From the NCBI GenBank assembly GCA_947383645.1, contig CANDEH010000101.1:1-8426 (forward strand): 8,426 bases of DNA, given 5' to 3'. The position numbers and the translations under genes were made by a program. The notes beneath the pieces are model-generated. The model did not search any database and was not told the DNA's origin. It saw nothing but the letters and a program-made list of their open reading frames with translations. This document shows positions 1-6,447 of this stretch, one piece after another. The DNA is from an uncultured Clostridia bacterium. GTDB taxonomy: Bacteria; Bacillota; Clostridia; Oscillospirales; Oscillospiraceae. Each line of letters opens with the position of its first letter. Position 1 is the stretch's first letter.

Positions 1-26
1 CCGTCTTTCCCATGCAGAAAAGACGG
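1..26 (-). terminator. Probable terminator stem of the MFS/HPr-like operon (cut by window edge)
   Basis: CCGTCTTT (1-8) and AAAGACGG (19-26) form a perfect 8-bp stem with a 10-nt loop, 27 bases past the stop codon of the HPr-like gene when read on the minus strand. The position suits an intrinsic terminator, but the U-tract that would follow it on the minus strand lies outside the window, and the stem may also extend further left. The call therefore rests on position and pairing only. Confidence 0.45.
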
Positions 27-52
27 CTTATCCAGTCGGGCGATATGTGATT

Positions 53-295
53 TTATAGCGCCGCCTCGCTCATGTAGCGCATGAACGCCGCCATATCCCC
101 CCGGTCGCTGAGGCGCACGCGGAGGCCCGTCTCCCCCGGCTGGAGCATCCCCAGGAGCTGACGGGCGGTGCCGTCCCGCTTCAGGTCCGCCCGGCTGCCG
201 TCGGGCAGGTCCAGGAGCACCTCTCCGCAGCTCCTTGCGGCCATCTCCAGAAACTTGCACATGTTGGGAATCCAGTGGAATTTTACAGTAAACAT
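53..295 (-). CDS. Small HPr-like protein without the phosphorylation residues
   Basis: An 80-residue protein starting at ATG 293-295, preceded by AAAGGAGAAGGCAAT, a good ribosome binding site. Length and layout match the HPr fold: an N-terminal strand (MFTVKFHW), a helix (PNMCKFLEMAA, 10-20), strands around 24-37 (GEVLLDLPDGSRADL), a short helix (ARQLLGML, 44-51), a strand (GLRVRLSD, 57-64) and a final helix (DMAAFMRYMSEA). In classical HPr, the PTS phosphocarrier, PEP-dependent phosphorylation occurs on His15 in a HARP motif and regulatory phosphorylation on Ser46 before the second helix. Here the HARP stretch aligns with IPNMCK, and the Ser46 position falls in TARQLLG without the serine. 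It is therefore unlikely to be a phosphocarrier; a Crh-like regulatory or structural role is possible. The start overlaps the end of the MFS gene by 13 bp, so the two are probably translated together. Family assignment is by pattern only. Confidence 0.7.
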   Translation of the reverse strand: MFTVKFHWIPNMCKFLEMAARSCGEVLLDLPDGSRADLKRDGTARQLLGMLQPGETGLRVRLSDRGDMAAFMRYMSEAAL

Positions 296-1461
296 ATTGC
301 CTTCTCCTTTCCGCTGCTTTGAAGCAGCCGCTCGTGGGCCAATACCATAACGATCAGAATGCCAGTCAGATAGACCGGGAACAGGGACACGGTGATGTGC
401 CCGGCGATGAAGCCAAACAGGGGCGGCACCAGGCAGGTGCCCACGTAGGCGCTGGCCATCTCCACGCCGATCACCGCCTGGGACCGCGCCGCGCCGAAGT
501 GGTCCGGGGTGGCGTGGATCACGCTGGGGTAGATGGGGGCGCAGCCCAGGCCGATGAGGACCAGTCCCGTGAGGGCCGCCCCCATCCCCAGGGGCATGGC
601 CACGGCAGCCAGGCCCAAGGCGATGATCCCCTGACCCAGACGGACCATCTGCCGGTCGCTGAGCTTGTAGGTGAGAAAGCCGCTGAGGGCCCGGCCGGCG
701 GTGATCCCGATGAAGAACAGCCCCGCGTACCCCGCCGCCGCCTCCGCCGGCACCCCCCGGTGGAGGGTGAGATAGCTGCTGCCCCACAGCGAGGCGGTGG
801 ACTCCAGACCGCAGTAGGCAAAGAAGGTGAGCATACTGGCTCGGGCCCTGGGGAGGGCCAGAATCTCCCGGAGGGGCAGGGGCTGTGACGCCGTCTCCGC
901 CTCCTCCCCGCCGCCGGACTTTTTCCAGAGAGGCAGGCTCAGCAGCAGGATAGCCGTCAGGCCGATCTGAAGCAGGGCCACCGCGCGGTAGCCGCCGCTC
1001 CAGTGTCCCCCGCCGGAGAGGACGGCGGAGATGATGGCGGGCCCCAGGGAGGCCCCCACGCCCCACATGCAGTGGAGCCAGCTCATATGACGGCTGGCGA
1101 AGTGGAGGGCCACGTAGTTGTTCAGCGCCGCGTCCACGCTCCCCGCCCCCAGGCCGTAGGGCACCGCCCAGAGGCACAGCATCCAGAATTGACTGCTCCA
1201 GGAGAAGCCCAGGAGGGCCGCCGCCGTCATGGCCACGCTGACGGCCGTCACCCGCCCCGCCCCCAGTCGCCGGGTGAGGCGGTCGCTCTGGAGGCTGGAG
1301 ACCACGGTGCCGCAGGAGATAATCATGGAGATGATGCCCGCGCAGGACACCGGCACGCCGAAGGGACCGTACATACTGGGCCAGGCCGCCCCCAGGAGGG
1401 AGTCGGGCAGACCGAGGCTGATAAAGGACAGGTAGATAACCGCCAGGAGCAGATGGATCAT
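283..1461 (-). CDS. MFS transporter, 392 residues
   Basis: A cytoplasmic-membrane secondary transporter of the major facilitator superfamily. The start is ATG 1459-1461, preceded by AAGGAGGAATCCCCT. The protein is almost entirely hydrophobic helices, compatible with about 12 membrane segments in two halves, joined by a charged cytoplasmic loop (KKSGGGEEAETASQ, about 180-195). An MFS motif A-like stretch, SDRLTRRLGAGRV (59-71), lies between helices 2 and 3, and a second copy, YKLSDRQMVRLG, is at the matching place in the second half. GLPDSLLGAAWP (17-28) and GLGAGSVDAALNNYV (103-117) resemble the subgroup containing FucP-like and other sugar transporters, so a sugar or small polar solute is a reasonable guess; the substrate cannot be read. 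It is divergent from an AraC-family regulator with a candidate operator between them, suggesting inducer-controlled expression. The last codons overlap the HPr-like gene. Confidence 0.9.
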   Translation of the reverse strand: MIHLLLAVIYLSFISLGLPDSLLGAAWPSMYGPFGVPVSCAGIISMIISCGTVVSSLQSDRLTRRLGAGRVTAVSVAMTAAALLGFSWSSQFWMLCLWAVPYGLGAGSVDAALNNYVALHFASRHMSWLHCMWGVGASLGPAIISAVLSGGGHWSGGYRAVALLQIGLTAILLLSLPLWKKSGGGEEAETASQPLPLREILALPRARASMLTFFAYCGLESTASLWGSSYLTLHRGVPAEAAAGYAGLFFIGITAGRALSGFLTYKLSDRQMVRLGQGIIALGLAAVAMPLGMGAALTGLVLIGLGCAPIYPSVIHATPDHFGAARSQAVIGVEMASAYVGTCLVPPLFGFIAGHITVSLFPVYLTGILIVMVLAHERLLQSSGKEKAICLL

Positions 1462-1474
1462 AGGGGATTCCTCC

Positions 1475-1503
1475 TTGCATTTTCTCTTGCGTTCTGCTAT
1501 GAT
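1475..1503 (+). promoter_or_regulatory. Promoter of the AraC-family regulator
   Basis: TTGCAT (1475-1480), a 17-bp spacer and TATGAT (1498-1503) preceded by TGC form a sigma-A-type promoter with an extended -10. The start would be near 1510, with a leader of about 73 nt. The candidate operator at 1529-1560 lies just downstream of this start, where a bound regulator would block transcription, consistent with negative autoregulation (inference). Confidence 0.55.
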
Positions 1504-1530
1504 ATTACCACTAAAAATTCAGAAGTGTTA
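1502..1530 (-). promoter_or_regulatory. Promoter of the MFS/HPr-like operon (extended -10)
   Basis: Read on the minus strand, TAATAT (1502-1507) is preceded by TGG, making an extended -10. A poor -35, TAACAC (1525-1530), lies 17 bp upstream. Transcription would start near 1495, leaving a leader of about 34 nt. A good -10 with a weak -35 is typical of activator-dependent promoters, and one copy of the direct repeat at 1529-1560 touches the -35. The -10 overlaps by 2 bp that of the opposite promoter. Prediction by eye. Confidence 0.5.
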
Positions 1531-1560
1531 GGACAAAAGAGCCGTTTTGATAGGACAAAA
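1529..1560. promoter_or_regulatory. Candidate AraC-type operator: direct repeat TAGGACAAAA, 22-bp period
   Basis: The identical 10-mer TAGGACAAAA occurs at 1529-1538 and 1551-1560, 22 bp (about two helical turns) apart and in the same orientation. With flanking bases the match is TGnTAGGACAAAA, 12 of 13. AraC-family proteins commonly bind as dimers to direct repeats with about this spacing, with the promoter-proximal half overlapping the -35 of the activated promoter, as it does here for the MFS operon. A short inverted repeat GTTTTG-N6-CAAAAC (1544-1561) overlaps the second copy. Binding by the adjacent regulator is inferred. Confidence 0.55.
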
Positions 1561-1582
1561 CCGTCAAGTCAGGAGGGATTCC

Positions 1583-2479
1583 ATGGCGCTGAAGGAGTGC
1601 GTTTCCACCGTGGATGAGCAGGGGCGGGAGCTCTTGGAGCACGGCACGGCCCTGTTTCCCGCGGTCTGCTACCACGATGATCTGGAGACTATGACCGTCC
1701 CCTGGCACTGGCACGACGAGATCGAGACCAGCATCGTAGAGGGCACCGACGCCGTCATCTCCGTGGGGGGCGAGACCTGCCGGGTGAAGCCGGGGGACGG
1801 CTATTTCATCAACACCGGGGTTCTCCACGGGATGTGGCCCGCCGGGCCGGGCCGGTGCCGCCTGCGGGCGGTGCTCTACCACGCCCGTCTGGTGGGGGGC
1901 GGCGTGGACAGCATCTTCTACCAGGGCTATCTCCAGCCCCTGCTGTCCGACCCCTGCCGGCCCTACATTGTCTTCCGCCAGGAGGTGCCCTGGGAGCGGG
2001 AGGTCCTCCAGGCCGTCCAGCAGGCCTGGGAGGCCTGCGCCTGTGAGCCGCGGGGGTACGAGTTCCAGGTCCGCGACGCGCTGTCCCGGGAGATATTTCT
2101 GCTGTCGGAGCACTGTCCGGCGGAGCGGCAGATCCCCTCGGAGAGGGCCCTGCGGGCCGGAGAGCGGATCAAGGTGATGCTCCAGTACATCCAGGAGCAC
2201 TACGGCGAGGCGCTGACCACCGGCTGCATCGCCGGGAGCGCAGCCGTAAGCGAGAGCGAGTGCCTGCGGTGCTTTCGCGCCATGCTGGGTACCACGCCCA
2301 TCCAGTATCTGAAGCAGCTGCGGGTACAGAAGGCGGCGGCGCTGCTCCTTGCCACGGAGCGGCGGGTGGCGGATATCGCCGCCCAGTGCGGATTTCAGGA
2401 TGCCAGCTACTTTACGCGGACATTCCGGGCGTATCAGGGCTGCACCCCGGCGGAGTATCGCGCGCGCCTTCAGGGGTGA
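1583..2479 (+). CDS. AraC-family transcriptional regulator with N-terminal cupin domain
   Basis: A 298-residue DNA-binding regulator. ATG 1583 was chosen because AGGAGG (1571-1576) lies 6 bases ahead; an in-frame ATG at 1547 has no ribosome binding site and lies inside the candidate operator. The N-terminal part (about 25-100) is a cupin-like ligand-sensing domain with HWHDEIE (42-48), VKPGDGYFINTG (68-79) and LHGMW (81-85). The C-terminal domain (about 193-296) has the two helix-turn-helix units of the AraC family: the first at about 211-232 and the second at about 262-281, with the signature GFQDASYFTRTFR (270-282) and the closing TPAEYR (288-293). Domain order and length are standard. It probably controls the divergent MFS/HPr-like operon and perhaps itself through the repeat at 1529-1560. 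The effector is unknown; a sugar or related small molecule is typical for cupin-AraC proteins. Confidence 0.93.
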   Translation: MALKECVSTVDEQGRELLEHGTALFPAVCYHDDLETMTVPWHWHDEIETSIVEGTDAVISVGGETCRVKPGDGYFINTGVLHGMWPAGPGRCRLRAVLYHARLVGGGVDSIFYQGYLQPLLSDPCRPYIVFRQEVPWEREVLQAVQQAWEACACEPRGYEFQVRDALSREIFLLSEHCPAERQIPSERALRAGERIKVMLQYIQEHYGEALTTGCIAGSAAVSESECLRCFRAMLGTTPIQYLKQLRVQKAAALLLATERRVADIAAQCGFQDASYFTRTFRAYQGCTPAEYRARLQG

Positions 2480-2502
2480 ACGCGCCGGGCCCGCCGCAGC
2501 GA

Positions 2503-2606
2503 CAAATTTCGGCCCAAGGGCCGAAATTTGCTCTCAGTCTGTCAAAAAACCGTTGGTTTTTTGACAGGCTGACGCGCCGTGCGGGGGCAATCCCCGCACG
2601 GCGCGT
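2503..2606. repeat. Three consecutive perfect inverted repeats in a convergent gap
   Basis: Between the stop codons of the AraC-family gene and the AllA-like gene lie three back-to-back palindromes. The first is CAAATTTCGGCCC (2503-2515) with its complement at 2518-2530, 2-bp centre. The second is CTGTCAAAAAACC (2539-2551) with its complement at 2555-2567, 3-nt loop; 4 further pairs including one G-U extend it to 2535-2571. The third is ACGCGCCGTGCGGGG (2572-2586) with its complement at 2592-2606, 5-nt loop. They could serve as a bidirectional terminator for the two converging genes, although none is followed by a clear T-tract on either strand. Perfect arms, tight packing and unrelated sequences also suggest a composite REP- or MITE-like element. 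The rest of the gap (2480-2502, 2607-2658) shows nothing I can name. Confidence 0.7.
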
Positions 2607-2658
2607 GTATATATTGCCATCTGACCGGCGCACTTTCCGATCCGGCTGCGCCGTACCC

Positions 2659-3177
2659 TCAGGTCTCTTCCGCCGTTACCCGCAGCGGGCCGCCCTCCGG
2701 CGGCGCCCAGAGCGTAGGCTCGTTGCGGTAGACCCACGCCATCCAGTGGTAGCGGGCCGGCGCGCCGATGCCGTGGGAGGCGGAGTGCCACGTCCCCCGG
2801 TGGATGACGAAGATATAGCCCGGGCGGAGGATCACAGGGATCAGCGCCCCGGTCTTAGGCGGTTCCGGCGTGGCCGGCGCCAGACAGAAGCAGATCGGCC
2901 TGTCAATCGGGATCTGCGCCTCCTCCGTGTGCAGGTGCCGCTCCACCTCCCGGCAGACGAAGGGCGTCCCGCACCCCAGCGTATACCCCAGCGTACCGAT
3001 GGTGTCAATCAGCGGCCCGCGGATATCGGTGGCCTCCCAGCCGTCCCCCGAGGAGGACACCACGTTTCCCGTGTCGCGCCCCCGCCCGGAGAGGTTGTAG
3101 AGAATCCCGTAGCGCTCCAGCTCCTCCGGGGGAAGATCCGTGATCTCAACGGCGTGTCTCGCCGGTATGTTCTCCAT
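2659..3177 (-). CDS. Ureidoglycolate lyase (AllA)-like cupin protein
   Basis: A 172-residue protein. ATG 3175-3177 was chosen because GAGAGGAG lies 7 bases ahead; an alternative ATG at 3201 would overlap the upstream stop as ATGA and add 8 residues, but has no good ribosome binding site. The middle resembles the AllA family (ureidoglycolate to glyoxylate and urea): EVERHLHTEEAQIPID (77-92) corresponds to the family's ERH...IPL strand region, and LRPGYIFVIHRGTWH (117-131) to its G-V-x-x-RGxWH motif. Length fits the family (about 160-170). No other allantoin-pathway gene is visible, so the real substrate may differ; AllA-like proteins belong to the wider cupin fold. It is the last gene of the ECF/BtpA operon, 20 bp after the BtpA-like gene. 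The fold family is likely; the reaction is uncertain. Confidence 0.75.
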   Translation of the reverse strand: MENIPARHAVEITDLPPEELERYGILYNLSGRGRDTGNVVSSSGDGWEATDIRGPLIDTIGTLGYTLGCGTPFVCREVERHLHTEEAQIPIDRPICFCLAPATPEPPKTGALIPVILRPGYIFVIHRGTWHSASHGIGAPARYHWMAWVYRNEPTLWAPPEGGPLRVTAEET

Positions 3178-3197
3178 AGCACTGCTCCTCTCCCCTG

Positions 3198-3935
3198 TCA
3201 TCGGCAGCTGCGCACCGCGTCCATGAATGTCTGCACATGGGCGGGATCCACGTCGCCCTTGTCGATGTACGTATCCTTGAAATAGCTGCCGACAATCGCC
3301 GCGTCGGCGTAGCGGAACTGTTCGGCGCAGCTCTCCGGCAGCACGCCGGCGGCGGCCACCAGCGGGAAGTCCGGCCCCACGATGGCGCGGAAGGACGCGA
3401 TCTTCTCCACCGGCGTGGGCACCCCCGTGCCGGCGCCGGTGACGGCAATGGCGTCGCAGCGCTCCATGCCGATCCGGAGATCCTCCTCCAGGGAGCGGCC
3501 GGACCTGTAGGGCTGGTACTTGAAGCGGACGCCGCCGATCACAGCGCCGCCGTAGCGGGCGCGGCAGTTCTCCAGGAGCGCCCCGAAGTCCCCGTCCTCC
3601 TCCGGCGCAAGGTGGCCGGCCACGGAGTCCAGCTGTAAAAAGGCGGCGTCATACTGCGCGGCCATACGGAAATTTTCCTCCGTATTTTCCAGAATATTGA
3701 CGCCATACAGGAAATCGACCTGCTGGTGATGGAAATAGCGGAGCACCCGCTCGGCATCCTCCGGCGTGCCGAAATAGTTCTCAACAATAACGGCGTCCAC
3801 GCCGTTGTCCACCATGGCGCGGGCCTCCGCACAGGCGCGGCGGATCACCTCGTCGCCGCCGTCGCCCTTGAGATGGAGCATCCCCATGATCGGTTTGCGC
3901 TCTGAAAAGATGGATAAAAATTTGTCTCTAACCAT
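3198..3935 (-). CDS. BtpA/SgcQ-family TIM-barrel protein
   Basis: A 245-residue soluble protein, full length for the family. The start ATG 3933-3935 follows CAGGAGGGGAAACAC. Family features are KPIMGMLHL (14-22), the first barrel strand; GVDAVIVENYF (45-55); a glycine-rich loop AVTGAGTGVPTP (164-175); and AAIVGSYFKD (212-221) with the conserved lysine. The last two look like the phosphate-binding end of a TIM barrel. The family is named after cyanobacterial BtpA (photosystem I biogenesis) and includes E. coli SgcQ from a cryptic sugar operon; in non-photosynthetic bacteria the reaction is not established to my knowledge. Its place after an ECF transporter (15 bp behind the last ATPase gene) and near a PfkB kinase suggests an enzyme acting on an imported, phosphorylated compound (inference). 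I see no truncation. Confidence 0.88.
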   Translation of the reverse strand: MVRDKFLSIFSERKPIMGMLHLKGDGGDEVIRRACAEARAMVDNGVDAVIVENYFGTPEDAERVLRYFHHQQVDFLYGVNILENTEENFRMAAQYDAAFLQLDSVAGHLAPEEDGDFGALLENCRARYGGAVIGGVRFKYQPYRSGRSLEEDLRIGMERCDAIAVTGAGTGVPTPVEKIASFRAIVGPDFPLVAAAGVLPESCAEQFRYADAAIVGSYFKDTYIDKGDVDPAHVQTFMDAVRSCR

Positions 3936-3950
3936 GTGTTTCCCCTCCTG

Positions 3951-4745
3951 TTAATTGGACAGTTTCGCCACAAGATCTCCAATTTGCAGCGTGTTCCGGT
4001 AGCCGAGCCGGCTGGCGAGCTCCCCGATCTGCGGCTTTTTGATCCGCGCCTCCCGCAGAATCTGTTCGTCCTCAAAGATCTCCTCCGGCGTGCCGTCTGC
4101 GATGATCTGCCGGTGGGCCATCACGATCACCCGGCGGAAATTGGCCGCCACAAACTCCATATCGTGGGAGATTGTGATTACGGCGGTCCCCTCCCCGCTC
4201 AGCGTGTCCACCAGCCGGGCCAGACAGGCCACGCCGGCCACGTCCTGCCCCGCCGTGGGCTCGTCCAGAATGAGGTAGGGCGTCTGGGCCGTAAGGACCG
4301 ACGCGATGGAGACGAACTTCTTCGTCGAATAGGGGATCTCGTAGGGATTGTTGTCGAAATACCGCTCAATCCCGCTCAAATCCACCGCCCGGCGGACGCG
4401 CCGCTGGATCTCCTCCTCAGGCAGGCGGTGATAGCGGCCCCAGAACTCCACCTCGTCCCGAACCGTCGTTTTAAAAATCTGGTCGTCGGGGTTCTGGAAC
4501 ACGTAGCCCACCATGCCGGAGATGAAGGCGGTCGTATGCTGGCGGGTATTGACGCCGTTGACCGTTACGTCGCCTTCGGTGGGCCTGTTCAGGCCGTTCA
4601 TCAGCTTGACCGCCGTGGTCTTCCCCGCGCCGTTCTGCCCGATGATGGCCACCCTCTCCCCGTCCCGGATGGTCAGATTCAGATCCTCGTTGGCCAGCGT
4701 CCCATTGGGGTAGCGGAAGCAGACTTGCCTCAGTTCGATGCTCAT
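3951..4745 (-). CDS. ECF transporter ABC ATPase with degenerate signature motif
   Basis: A 264-residue ATPase of the ECF importer, acting at the inner face of the membrane. ATG 4743-4745 overlaps the TGA of the preceding ATPase gene (ATGA), with GGAGG about 9 bases upstream, implying translational coupling. Motifs: Walker A GQNGAGKT (36-43), Q-loop FQNPDDQ (83-89), Walker B YLILDEP (157-163, catalytic Glu162), D-loop TAGQD (164-168), switch His194 in TISHD. The ABC signature, normally LSGGQ, is replaced by IPYSTKK (137-143) in the right place before SIASVLT and Walker B. Since each ATP site uses the Walker A of one subunit and the signature of the other, the site facing this signature should be non-standard. 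The reading frame is intact, so this is divergence, not decay. The partner is the 4742-5596 gene product. Confidence 0.93.
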   Translation of the reverse strand: MSIELRQVCFRYPNGTLANEDLNLTIRDGERVAIIGQNGAGKTTAVKLMNGLNRPTEGDVTVNGVNTRQHTTAFISGMVGYVFQNPDDQIFKTTVRDEVEFWGRYHRLPEEEIQRRVRRAVDLSGIERYFDNNPYEIPYSTKKFVSIASVLTAQTPYLILDEPTAGQDVAGVACLARLVDTLSGEGTAVITISHDMEFVAANFRRVIVMAHRQIIADGTPEEIFEDEQILREARIKKPQIGELASRLGYRNTLQIGDLVAKLSN

Positions 4746-5596
4746 ACCGCCTCGCCTCCTCTCTCCCGCACATAGGTCTCGGCCTCCTCCAGGGTGATCG
4801 GCAGCGCCCGCAGCGGCATGCCGGCCCGGGCCATCTCATGGCCAAAGAGCACCGTCTGCGGCAGGGCCACCTGGCGCCTTACAAGGCCGTAGTCCGACAG
4901 CACCTCCCGGGTGGGACCGCTGCGGATCAGCTTCCCGCCGTCGATGACAAGGATCTCGTCGGCGTACTCAGCCAGAAGCTCGATCTTGTGCTCCACCAGG
5001 ATCACGGTCTTCTGCTGCTCCTTCAGGGATCGGATAATCTGAAAAATGCTCTCCGTCCCGTCCGGGTCCAGCTGGGAGGTGGGCTCGTCAATCACATAGA
5101 TGTCGGCGTCCATGGCCAGGATGGAGGCAAAGGCCACCCGCTGGCGCTGGCCGCCGGTGAGCTCGTTGGGGTTCTTTTGCAGCAGATCGTAGATCCCCAC
5201 CTGCTCCACCACGGCCATCGCCCTGCGGATCATCTCCTCTTTCTCCATGCCCAGGTTCTCCAGGCCGATGACGATCTCCTCCAGTACGCTGTCGCGGATG
5301 CCGCTGATCTGGGTAAAGGGGTTCTGGAAGATATACCCCACCTTGGAGCACAGCTCGCTCTTGTCCCACTCCCCCACCGGCCGTCCCTCAATGGTGACGC
5401 CGCCGGTGAGCTCGCCCAGATAGAAGTCCGGAATGAGGCCCTTAATCAGGCTGCACAGCGTGGATTTCCCGCCGCCGTTGGGGCCGATAACGCCGTAGAA
5501 TTTCCCCTGTTCAAAGGCGAAGGTAACATCGTCCAGCGCGTACCCCTTTGTCAGCGGGTACCGGTATCGGATATGGCTCAGCTCCACACTGTTCAT
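4742..5596 (-). CDS. ecfA: ECF transporter ABC ATPase (EcfA), consensus motifs
   Basis: A 284-residue ATPase that should pair with the degenerate one to form the energising heterodimer. ATG 5594-5596 was chosen because GGAGG lies 8 bases ahead and the start overlaps the EcfT stop as ATGA; an in-frame ATG 15 bases upstream has no such site. Motifs: Walker A GPNGGGKST (38-46), Q-loop FQNPFTQ (90-96), signature LTGGQRQR (146-153), Walker B IYVIDEP (166-172, Glu171), D-loop SQLD (174-177), switch His203 in LVEHK. FQNP followed by Q is typical of ECF ATPases of the CbiO/EcfA type. About 60 residues after the switch region probably form the C-terminal domain seen in EcfA proteins. The operon also encodes its T and S partners. 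Confidence 0.95.
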   Translation of the reverse strand: MNSVELSHIRYRYPLTKGYALDDVTFAFEQGKFYGVIGPNGGGKSTLCSLIKGLIPDFYLGELTGGVTIEGRPVGEWDKSELCSKVGYIFQNPFTQISGIRDSVLEEIVIGLENLGMEKEEMIRRAMAVVEQVGIYDLLQKNPNELTGGQRQRVAFASILAMDADIYVIDEPTSQLDPDGTESIFQIIRSLKEQQKTVILVEHKIELLAEYADEILVIDGGKLIRSGPTREVLSDYGLVRRQVALPQTVLFGHEMARAGMPLRALPITLEEAETYVRERGGEAV

Positions 5597-6396
5597 CCCA
5601 GAAACCTCCATACAATGGCGGCGATTACCGCCGCGTCCGCCGCAACACAGGCCGTCTTCTCCCAGAGGGGCACCCTGCGCAGCTCATAGATGTGGGTCGC
5701 CCTGGCCCGGGAGGCGAAGGCCCGGGTCTCCATGGCCACGGCCTTCTCCTCCGTGGCGGCAATGGAGCCCAGCAGCAGCGGGAACAGGATGGGGATCAGC
5801 GCCTTGAAGCGTATCCGCAGGCTCCCCGTGGTCTCCACGCCCCGGGCGCTCTGGGACTCCATGATGACAGGGGCCGTCTTGCCCAGATCGGTGACAGACT
5901 GCATGGAGGCCAGGAGAATATAGGACGCCGAGCGGGAGATCCCCAGCCCCTCGATGGCATAGGAGAGATCCTTCAGGGGCGTAATCATGTAGAAGGTCAT
6001 AATGGCCCCGCAGATCTCCGTAATCAAAAGTCCCATCGCCAGCCCCTTCAGGAACCCCTCCCTCGTGATGTCGATGATCCACCAGCTCCAGTAGACCGTC
6101 TCCCCGGGCTGAAACGCCGCGTTGAGCACCAGGAGAAAGGAGAACAGGAGGGCGGCAATCGGGATATACAGCCGGCAGAAGCGGCGAAAGGTCTCTCTCC
6201 CCGCCCAGGCGTTGATGAGAAAGCACAGCGCAATCACAGCCAGCCTGCTCCAATAGCTGCCCAAAAGCGCCCCGCCGAAGAGCATGACAGCGGCAAAATT
6301 CAGCTTGGAAAACGGATAGAGATCCAAAATCGCGTTGTTATGGCTCTTGGGAGATCGAAACGAATCAATAAAAGCCTCTTGACTGGTCACTTGCAT
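5593..6396 (-). CDS. ecfT: ECF transporter transmembrane component EcfT
   Basis: A 267-residue integral membrane scaffold that couples the ATPases to the S component. Hydrophobic segments lie at about 33-63, 77-94, 118-138, 155-170 and 197-215, with a last one at 248-264. The two coupling-helix motifs that dock on the ATPases are SARG (183-186) and ETRAF (223-227), in the usual cytoplasmic region. The frame is open 51 codons further upstream, but that part crosses the hairpin at 6414-6447 and has no ribosome binding site, so I start at ATG 6394-6396 behind AAAAGGGGGA. That site is very close to the ATG; GTG 6388-6390 two codons later has better spacing (7 bases) and may be the true start. The gene sits 190 bp after the S component and overlaps the next ATPase gene by 4 bp. 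Confidence 0.92.
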   Translation of the reverse strand: MQVTSQEAFIDSFRSPKSHNNAILDLYPFSKLNFAAVMLFGGALLGSYWSRLAVIALCFLINAWAGRETFRRFCRLYIPIAALLFSFLLVLNAAFQPGETVYWSWWIIDITREGFLKGLAMGLLITEICGAIMTFYMITPLKDLSYAIEGLGISRSASYILLASMQSVTDLGKTAPVIMESQSARGVETTGSLRIRFKALIPILFPLLLGSIAATEEKAVAMETRAFASRARATHIYELRRVPLWEKTACVAADAAVIAAIVWRFLG

Positions 6397-6413
6397 TCCC
6401 CCTTTTGATCGGT

Positions 6414-6447
6414 ACTCTGTCCGGCGGATCTCTCCGCCGGACAGAGT
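6414..6447 (-). other. Perfect 15-bp hairpin in the spacer between S component and EcfT
   Basis: ACTCTGTCCGGCGGA (6414-6428) and its exact complement (6433-6447) enclose a 4-nt loop. In the minus-strand transcript the stem ends 17 nt before the EcfT ATG, just ahead of the AAAAGGGGGA ribosome binding site. No T-tract follows on either strand, so an ordinary terminator is unlikely. Likely roles are mRNA processing or stabilisation, or partial attenuation that sets the S component level apart from EcfT and the ATPases. The rest of the 190-bp spacer (6397-6586) holds no gene I can support. Confidence 0.6.

Noticed and set aside
296..1480. A long open minus-strand frame that continues upstream from the HPr-like gene through the MFS gene.
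   Set aside because: Its upstream part is Pro/Gly/Arg-rich with no recognisable domain, while the other minus-strand frame over the same DNA encodes a clear MFS protein with its own ribosome binding site. Only the last 80 codons are real.
2503..2606. The three palindromes as a CRISPR array.
   Set aside because: The arms are unrelated to each other and there is no repeated unit with spacers.
2659..3201. Start of the AllA-like gene at 3201 through an ATGA overlap.
   Set aside because: The overlap is attractive, but there is no ribosome binding site before it, whereas the ATG at 3177 has GAGAGGAG at good spacing. It remains possible.
3936..4775. A 279-codon plus-strand open frame, and a similar one at 5548-6408.
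   Set aside because: Both lie opposite well-supported ATPase and EcfT genes, have no ribosome binding site, and show the low-complexity composition expected from the antisense of GC-rich genes.
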